Assembly: GCA_029865665.1 (NCBI GenBank)
Contig: JARXAV010000048.1
Location: forward strand, 1 to 11,658
Length of the DNA: 11,658 nt
Direction: 5' to 3'
From: Flectobacillus sp.
Lineage (GTDB): Bacteria; Bacteroidota; Bacteroidia; Cytophagales; Spirosomataceae
Shown here piece after piece: positions 7,005-11,658 of the stretch (the stretch's first letter is position 1; each line of letters begins with the position of its first letter). The notes under the pieces were generated by a model. It saw only the letters and a program-made list of their open reading frames with translations, was not told the DNA's origin and made no database searches. A program made the position numbers and the translations under genes.

Positions 7005-7655
7005 ATGACAATAAATCTACTAAAAACAAACCGTATCTTCTTATCAACCTTTTTCTTAATCTGGATTGTTACTTTTGTTTGGGTTACAACAGCGTCCAAA
7101 TTCAACCAGATGGAATGGATCAATAGCCACAATAGCTCATGGGCAGATACATTCTTTTGGTTAGCAACCCAATTAGGTGAAGGAGGTTTTTTTGTATTGG
7201 TAATCATCGTATGCCTTTTCATTAAAATAGAGTATTCGGCGATGTTTGCTTTAGCTTTTATAATTAGTACGATTATATCACAAGGGCTGAAACTATTATT
7301 TCATTCGCCAAGACCATTGGCTTTTTTTGAAAAGTTAAATCATCCTTGGCATTTTGTGGACGGTATAGAAGTTCATATTGCCAATAGTTTTCCATCTGGA
7401 CATACTACTACTGCTTTTACTATCTTTACACTGATAGCCTTTATTGGTGCTAATAAAAAGATAAGCCCAATTTGGGTGCTGGTTGCTTCCTTGACAGGTT
7501 ATTCTCGTAGTTATTTGTTTCAACATTTTCCTGAAGATGTTCTTGGAGGGGCGATAGTTGGTCTTTTGAGTAGCATACTCGCTTATAATTGGATAAAAAG
7601 CCATCCTAAAGAGGTGTACGCCAAAGCTCTTTTACGAAAAATAGGAAATAGCTAA
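7005..7655 (+). CDS. PAP2-family membrane phosphatase
   Basis: This is an integral membrane phosphatase of 216 residues with the three PAP2 motifs: K96-x6-R103-P104 (KLLFHSPRP), P130-S-G-H133 (FPSGHTTTAF) and S167-R168-x5-H174-x3-D178 (SRSYLFQHFPEDVLGG). H133 and H174 would be the phosphatase histidines. Hydrophobic segments follow the family plan: one near the start (IFLSTFFLIWIVTFVWV), another after GEGG, and several around the motifs. An in-frame ATG at 6960 would add 15 residues; I prefer 7005 because MTINLLKTNRI runs straight into the first membrane segment. Possible substrates are undecaprenyl pyrophosphate, phosphatidylglycerol phosphate or lipid A phosphates; the sequence does not decide. 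It is divergent from yceD and lies before the PBP gene, which would fit an envelope role. TAAGTTTG at 6785-6792 is a possible but distant -7 element. Confidence 0.9.
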   Translation: MTINLLKTNRIFLSTFFLIWIVTFVWVTTASKFNQMEWINSHNSSWADTFFWLATQLGEGGFFVLVIIVCLFIKIEYSAMFALAFIISTIISQGLKLLFHSPRPLAFFEKLNHPWHFVDGIEVHIANSFPSGHTTTAFTIFTLIAFIGANKKISPIWVLVASLTGYSRSYLFQHFPEDVLGGAIVGLLSSILAYNWIKSHPKEVYAKALLRKIGNS

Positions 7656-7773
7656 TTCTAAAATAGGATATAATTTGGAATTATGTTACTCATTCTAAAT
7701 ACTTGTTGCTTGAATATGAGTGGATTAATCCGAATTTTCTATCTTTGTTTTTAGAGAACTTTTTTGTATTATT
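7656..7773. other. Non-coding gap after the PAP2 gene
   Basis: No gene is seen. An imperfect hairpin (7688-7695 with 7712-7721, two-base bulge) is followed by the palindrome GGATTAATCC (7722-7731) and a T-rich stretch, which could act as a weak terminator. TATCTTTG at 7740-7747 matches the -7 consensus on the plus strand. It has no TTG at the right distance and lies upstream of the repeat elements, about 420 bases before the PBP start. Confidence 0.35.
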
Positions 7774-8087
7774 AAGTATTAAGACACATTTGTTTTAAGA
7801 ATCATATATCAATATAGTGGAACCTGTTTAAACTTTCGTAGAACCACTGGCGTAAGCAATGAATATATACTGTTTGAGCGCAGCGAGTTTATATATTCTT
7901 GAATTTTTTGCGGTCCGCCGCTGCGGTTACTTTTTGTTTCAGACGGGAACGCCTAGTTAAAAAGTAAGGCTAAGAATTAATCAAAGAATTGTATTTTTTA
8001 GAAAGTTTAAACAACTTCGTCAATAGAAGTAATTGATTACCAATTTTCACATAACTATGTTTCCCATGTCTCTATGTGGTTAAATAT
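7774..8087 (+). repeat. Repeat R2, copy a (split by the MITE-like element)
   Basis: The left part (7774-7803) matches 10899-10928 at 28 of 30 bases, and similarity weakens up to 7820. The right part (about 8020-8087) matches about 10936-11008, including the shared TTTTCACA, ACTATGTTT and GGTTAAATATG blocks. Between the two parts lies the 197-bp element at 7821-8017, which has no counterpart inside the other copy. No reading frame or function is seen in it. Confidence 0.7.
7821..8017 (+). mobile_element. MITE-like element, copy 1
   Basis: A 197-bp non-coding element bounded by terminal inverted repeats, AACCTGTTTAAACTTTC at 7821-7837 and its partner at 8001-8017 (15 of 17 match). It is nearly identical along its length to 10706-10886. 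Inside are a hairpin GAATATATA/TATATATTC and a nested hairpin, TTACTTTTT with AAAAAGTAA enclosing GTTTC with GGAAC. Compared with copy 2 it has 16 extra GC-rich bases at about 7910-7925. No transposase is encoded. It lies inside repeat R2, between the PAP2 and PBP genes. The mobile-element call is an inference from the inverted ends, the two copies and the apparent empty site. Confidence 0.72.
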
Positions 8088-8163
8088 GTCGGGATACTCA
8101 ATAAATAATGCCTAAATCTGTGCCATTCATTTGGCCTAATAATCATATCACAAACGCTTACTC

Positions 8164-10509
8164 ATGATACAATTTCTTGAAGGTAAATATAAAAAAATCA
8201 TCAATCGAATTTGGACTTGGTCTTTAAGAGGTCTTCTATGCTTCGTATTTTATCTTATTGCGGTAAATTATAACTTACTATGGTTGTTCGGTGGAATGCC
8301 TAGCTTGAAGGAATTAGAAAATCCTCAAAGCCAATTAGCATCTGTGCTTTATTCTGAAGATGGGGTCGAACTCGGTAAGTATTTTAGAGAAAATCGTTCT
8401 CCTGTAGAATTTGAAGAGTTATCTCCAAATATTATCAACGCCTTGTTGGCCACTGAAGATGTTCGATTCTCTAAGCATTCGGGTATCGACTTACGCAGTA
8501 CTTTCAGAGTTATTACAAGTTTTGGTGGTGCAGGGGGAGGAAGTACCATTACACAACAATTGGCTAAAAACTTATTTGATACTCGTCACTTAGAAGAAGG
8601 AGATGATGAAAATCAATATAAAGGTTTTTTGATGAAAATACCGAAGGTCAGCACCATTGTCGCAAAAACGAAAGAATGGATTCTTGCAATTCGTCTCGAA
8701 GGACGTTATACCAAACAAGAAATCTTAAAGATGTACTTGAATGAGGTAGAGTTTGGAAATAATGCCTATGGAATTCGAGTAGCGTGCAAAACGTATTTTG
8801 CTAAAGATGTTAATAATCTTTCCGTTTCTGAAGCTGCAATGTTAATAGGAATGTTGCAAAATCCAGATTTGTATGACCCTCGTCGCCGTCCAGAGAAGTG
8901 TTTAATTCGTCGTAATGTTGTGCTAGGACAAATGTATCGCTATGGTTTTTTACCTCAAAGCGAGGCGTTAGCCTTAATGGATAAACCTTTAGGACTTAAC
9001 TACACCCTAGAAAATCATAACACGGGCGATGCTCCTTATTTTAGAGAAGCCATCAAGAAACAACTGCAAGCAATACTAAAAGATTTGAACAGTACTCGTG
9101 GTGAAAACGACCAACTCAACTTATATACAAGTGGGTTGAAAATTTATACAACCATTGACTCTCGCATGCAGCGCTATGCTCAAGATGCACTCTATGACCA
9201 CATGCGAGCTATTCAAGCAAAATTTTATGAGCATTGGAAGGGAAGAAATCCTTGGGTCGATGAGAATATGCACGAAATAAAGGGATTCTTGAAGGATGCC
9301 ATGAAAAGAACACCTCGGTATAAACAACTGATGAATGAATTTGGAGGTGATGAAACCAAAGTATGGGAAGTGCTGAGAAAGCCTGTTCCTATGACGGTGT
9401 TTTCATGGGAGGGAGAAAAAGACGTTACTATGTCCCCGATGGATTCTATGAATTACTATAAACGAATTCTTAATTGTGGTTTTACCGCAATGAATCCGAA
9501 TGATGGTCATGTAAAAGCATGGGTAGGAGGAATCAATTTTAAATATTTTAAATTTGACCACGTTCGTCAAAGTAAACGTCAACCAGGTTCTACGTTTAAA
9601 CCTTTTGTATATGCCGCCGCTATTGAAAGCGATGTCGTTACTCCTTGTGATAATGTGACGGATCAACCTATAACCTTTGGAGCAAATGACGGTATTCAAG
9701 GGACATGGACTCCTCACAACTCCAATGGTCGTTACTCGTATGCAAGTATGCCCTTGAGAAGGGCTTTGGGTTTATCCATAAATACGGTGTCCGCATACTT
9801 TATGAAAAGGTTAGGACCAGAGAAGATTGCGGAGTTTGCACATCGAATGGGAATTACAAGTGAATTACAAGAAACCCCAGCACTATGTTTAGGTGCTAGT
9901 GAGGTCTCTGTATTCGAACAGGTGGCCGCTTATTGTACATTTGCAAATGAGGGCTATCGAATAGACCCAATCATGATTATTAAGATTGTTGATAAACATG
10001 GCAATGAACTTAAACGTTTTGGAACAACTACGAAACAAGTCACTACGGCAGGTACTGCATATAAGATGACGCAGTTGTTACGTGGAGCAATTCTTGAACC
10101 AGGTGGAACAGCAGAAGGCTTAGATCGAAATTGGAATTGTGCTAAGGATAATGAAATGGGAGCCAAAACGGGTACTACTTCAAACTACTCTGATGGCTGG
10201 TTCATGGGATTGACTCAAAATCTAGTAACTGGTGTTTGGGTTGGTGGTGATGATCGTAGTATTCACTTTAGAACAATTGCATTGGGGCAAGGTGCTAAAA
10301 TGGCAATGCCTGCTTTTGCAAACTTTATGGATAAGGTATATGCTGATAAAACATTGGAGTTAATAGGTTATAAGAAAGAACCATTTAAAAAACCTGAGAA
10401 TGCAGCAGATTTGGGATGTTATTCAGGACGACCGACTACCCAGACAGTTGATGTTCCTCAAGCACCTACTCCTGAAGCAAAAGAAGACGAAGAAGGTTTT
10501 TTAAAGTAG
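8164..10509 (+). CDS. Class A penicillin-binding protein (bifunctional transglycosylase/transpeptidase)
   Basis: This 781-residue PBP1A-like enzyme polymerises lipid II into glycan strands and cross-links the peptides on the periplasmic side of the inner membrane. Residues 1-20 are cytoplasmic and about 22-42 form the single membrane anchor. The GT51 domain (about 55-260) has E98-D-x2-F-x2-H-x-G-x-D, the GGSTITQQLAKN motif (125-136) and the RLEGRYTKQEILKMYLNEV segment with E179. The transpeptidase domain has S476-T-F-K479 (catalytic Ser476), S538-I-N540 and K668-T-G-T671. The C-terminal tail is Pro- and Glu-rich (about 755-781), probably disordered. The ATG at 8164 gives a standard N-terminus. 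A -7-like TTCATTTG at 8126-8133 is one base from consensus and has no -33, so the promoter is uncertain. The gene stands alone, flanked on both sides by the MITE-like element and R2, with a terminator after it. Confidence 0.96.
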   Translation: MIQFLEGKYKKIINRIWTWSLRGLLCFVFYLIAVNYNLLWLFGGMPSLKELENPQSQLASVLYSEDGVELGKYFRENRSPVEFEELSPNIINALLATEDVRFSKHSGIDLRSTFRVITSFGGAGGGSTITQQLAKNLFDTRHLEEGDDENQYKGFLMKIPKVSTIVAKTKEWILAIRLEGRYTKQEILKMYLNEVEFGNNAYGIRVACKTYFAKDVNNLSVSEAAMLIGMLQNPDLYDPRRRPEKCLIRRNVVLGQMYRYGFLPQSEALALMDKPLGLNYTLENHNTGDAPYFREAIKKQLQAILKDLNSTRGENDQLNLYTSGLKIYTTIDSRMQRYAQDALYDHMRAIQAKFYEHWKGRNPWVDENMHEIKGFLKDAMKRTPRYKQLMNEFGGDETKVWEVLRKPVPMTVFSWEGEKDVTMSPMDSMNYYKRILNCGFTAMNPNDGHVKAWVGGINFKYFKFDHVRQSKRQPGSTFKPFVYAAAIESDVVTPCDNVTDQPITFGANDGIQGTWTPHNSNGRYSYASMPLRRALGLSINTVSAYFMKRLGPEKIAEFAHRMGITSELQETPALCLGASEVSVFEQVAAYCTFANEGYRIDPIMIIKIVDKHGNELKRFGTTTKQVTTAGTAYKMTQLLRGAILEPGGTAEGLDRNWNCAKDNEMGAKTGTTSNYSDGWFMGLTQNLVTGVWVGGDDRSIHFRTIALGQGAKMAMPAFANFMDKVYADKTLELIGYKKEPFKKPENAADLGCYSGRPTTQTVDVPQAPTPEAKEDEEGFLK

Positions 10510-10535
10510 CGAACGAATATACTATATAATAGAAG

Positions 10536-10586
10536 AGGTCATTGAATATGCTCCGTAGGGAGGTCTTCAATGACCTTTATTGTTTT
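10536..10586 (+). terminator. Terminator after the PBP gene
   Basis: AGGTCATTGAA (10536-10546) pairs perfectly with TTCAATGACCT (10566-10576), with an inner CTCC/GGAG stem. It is followed by a T-rich tail (TTATTGTTTT). It begins 27 bases after the PBP stop. Confidence 0.85.
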
Positions 10587-10705
10587 AATTGAGAATAACC
10601 AAGAGAAGAATACCTATTAATAAAGCTTCAATATTCTCATTTATCGGTAAAATCAACTGTACTTTTATTAGAAATCTTATTTACTTAAATCCCTTCTTAA
10701 TAAAG
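10587..10705. other. Non-coding gap between the PBP terminator and MITE copy 2
   Basis: An AT-rich stretch with no gene, no clear promoter and no strong hairpin that I can see. Confidence 0.5.
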
Positions 10706-10886
10706 AACCTGTTTAAACTTTCGTAGAACCACGTGCGTAAGCAATGAATATATTCTGTTTGAGCGCAGCGAGTTTATATATTCTTGATTTTTTTGTTACT
10801 TTTTGTTTCAGACGGAAACGCCGAGTTAAAAAGTAAGGCTAAGAATTAATCAAAGAATAGTATTTTTTAGAAAGTTTAAACAGCTT
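10706..10886 (+). mobile_element. MITE-like element, copy 2
   Basis: A 181-bp non-coding element with terminal inverted repeats at 10706-10722 (AACCTGTTTAAACTTTC) and 10870-10886 that match at 16 of 17 positions. Internal paired segments are 10746-10752 with 10777-10783, 10780-10789 with 10848-10858 (one bulge), 10796-10804 with 10828-10836, and 10805-10809 with 10815-10819. It is in the same orientation as copy 1 and lacks the 16-base GC-rich insert. No transposase or reading frame is present. It lies 12 bases before R2 copy b. No clear target-site duplication is visible. Confidence 0.72.
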
Positions 10887-10898
10887 TAAAATGAAACA

Positions 10899-11008
10899 AA
10901 GTATTAATACACATTTATTTTAAGAATCGCACATACTCATAGTAGTGATTGATTAGTAGATTTTCACAAAACTATGTTTTCTACTGTGTTTTATATGGTT
11001 AAATATGC
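10899..11008 (+). repeat. Repeat R2, copy b (uninterrupted)
   Basis: This is the whole form of the repeat whose other copy, at 7774-8087, is split by the MITE-like element. The first 30 bases match at 28 positions; the second half matches at roughly four of five positions with one small gap. It is non-coding. A possible internal pairing is CATAGT (10938-10943) with ACTATG (10971-10976). Confidence 0.65.
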
Positions 11009-11021
11009 TGAGGTGCTTATT

Positions 11022-11099
11022 ATAATTTGATAAACATTTTTCATTATTTTAAGTTGACGAATTGTGTGATTGAGAATATTGAAATGTGCATCAAATTAT
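11022..11099. repeat. Long imperfect inverted repeat upstream of the rRNA promoters
   Basis: ATAATTTGAT (11022-11031) and ACATTT (11034-11039) pair with ATCAAATTAT (11090-11099) and AAATGT (11082-11087). This gives 16 of 18 pairs around a 42-base loop, about 70 bases before the -33 of the first rRNA promoter. It has no T-tail and no gene. It could be a small mobile remnant or a structural site; the stretch from here to 11160 is otherwise AT-rich and featureless. Confidence 0.55.
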
Positions 11100-11166
11100 T
11101 TTATTATTTAAGGTTTTGATTTAGAGATAATTGCGAATTATTTTCATTTTTTTAATGGGTTAGGTG

Positions 11167-11196
11167 TTGTATATTGGGAAAAAATTGCGACCTTTG
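11167..11196 (+). promoter_or_regulatory. rRNA operon promoter P1
   Basis: TTG (11167-11169) and GACCTTTG (11189-11196) are separated by 19 bases. The -7 differs from TAnnTTTG only in its first base. The -7 and the bases after it (11189-11215) are repeated exactly at P2, so the predicted start near 11203 lies in the repeated block. Confidence 0.75.
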
Positions 11197-11307
11197 CACT
11201 CCGAAACGACGGGAATAGAGGTTAAGAGAAGAGGTTTTATTTAGGGTATAGCGATTATATTTTAGATGAGGGTTAGAAAAATAAAAAATATTTTTTTTTG
11301 AAAAGAG

Positions 11308-11339
11308 TTTGTTTTTTAAAAATTAAATTCAGACCTTTG
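11308..11339 (+). promoter_or_regulatory. rRNA operon promoter P2
   Basis: TTTG (11308-11311) and GACCTTTG (11332-11339) are separated by 20 bases. The 27 bases at 11332-11358 are identical to those at P1, and similarity continues more loosely for about 30 bases. The predicted start is near 11346, about 220 bases before 16S. Confidence 0.78.
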
Positions 11340-11405
11340 CACTCCGAAACGACGGGAAAGTGAGATTAAGAGATTAGGATTTAGCATATAGGTGTTAGAT
11401 AACAA

Positions 11406-11451
11406 GCTTCACGCTAGAGTGAAGGTTAAGAGTTCTTTGAAGTGTTGATAA
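11406..11451 (+). promoter_or_regulatory. rRNA leader hairpin and boxA-like antitermination motif
   Basis: A small hairpin, CTTCAC (11407-11412) with GTGAAG (11419-11424), is followed by AGTTCTTTGAAGTGTTG at 11431-11447. GTTCTTTGA is the conserved motif before Bacteroidota rRNA genes and resembles boxA (GCTCTTTAA), which binds Nus factors to prevent early termination. The rest of the leader to 11563 is non-coding. Confidence 0.65.
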
Positions 11452-11563
11452 GGTAAAAGAAGTGAAATAATAGATACTATATAGACAGGTTGTTTCTTGT
11501 ATATGAGTAGAAGATTAGAAGAGCTACGCAAGTAAAGGAATGACAAACTAGAGTAAGAAATTT

Positions 11564-11658
<95 letters not shown>

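Noticed and set aside
9403..9717. Minus-strand open frame of 104 codons opposite the PBP gene
   Set aside because: It overlaps the PBP transpeptidase coding region, including the catalytic serine, and has no domain or ribosome site.
7821..11008. Repeats on both sides of the PBP gene considered as a composite transposon or CRISPR-like array
   Set aside because: There is no transposase, only two copies of each repeat, and no regular spacers. A MITE-like element next to an older repeat explains the pattern better.

Overview
The window is AT-rich chromosomal DNA of a Bacteroidota bacterium, most likely of the order Cytophagales. Three things point there. Promoter-like sites follow the Bacteroidota form (TAnnTTTG at -7, TTG near -33). 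The gene leaders have little Shine-Dalgarno sequence. The right edge enters a 16S rRNA gene whose first bases and upstream GTTCTTTGA leader motif are of Bacteroidetes type. I do not name a genus.

Layout. Positions 1-700 (minus strand) carry the start of an outer-membrane beta-barrel protein resembling DUF5777, preceded in the same transcript by a Rieske 2Fe-2S lipoprotein. Positions 819-6710 (minus strand) are a lipid and translation cluster, transcribed in the order yceD (DUF177), rpmF, plsX, fabH, efp, accB, accC. It ends in a strong intrinsic terminator at 761-796. Further promoter-like sites before plsX and efp, and a terminator after fabH, divide it into sub-units. Positions 7005-7655 (plus strand) encode a PAP2-family membrane phosphatase. 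Positions 8164-10509 (plus strand) encode a class A penicillin-binding protein with its own terminator. From 11167 there are two tandem rRNA promoters, a leader with an antitermination-like motif, and the first ~95 bases of 16S rRNA.

How the genes fit together. AccB and AccC are the biotin carrier and biotin carboxylase parts of acetyl-CoA carboxylase and lead to malonyl-CoA. FabH starts fatty acid elongation, and PlsX links acyl-ACP to phospholipid synthesis. YceD, L32 and EF-P belong to ribosome production and translation, so the cluster joins membrane growth to ribosome output. The divergent PAP2 protein and the PBP could both act in the cell envelope (lipid-phosphate recycling and peptidoglycan synthesis).

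The most interesting material is non-coding. A ~180-197 bp MITE-like element with 17-bp terminal inverted repeats occurs twice, on each side of the PBP gene. A second, older ~110-bp repeat also flanks that gene; one copy is split by the MITE-like element and the other is whole, which gives an apparent empty site. An 11-unit, 7-bp-period palindromic array fills almost the whole accB-accC gap. The two rRNA promoters share a 27-bp identical block. I found no defence system, CRISPR array, prophage or clearly new enzymatic system; the protein-coding part looks conventional.
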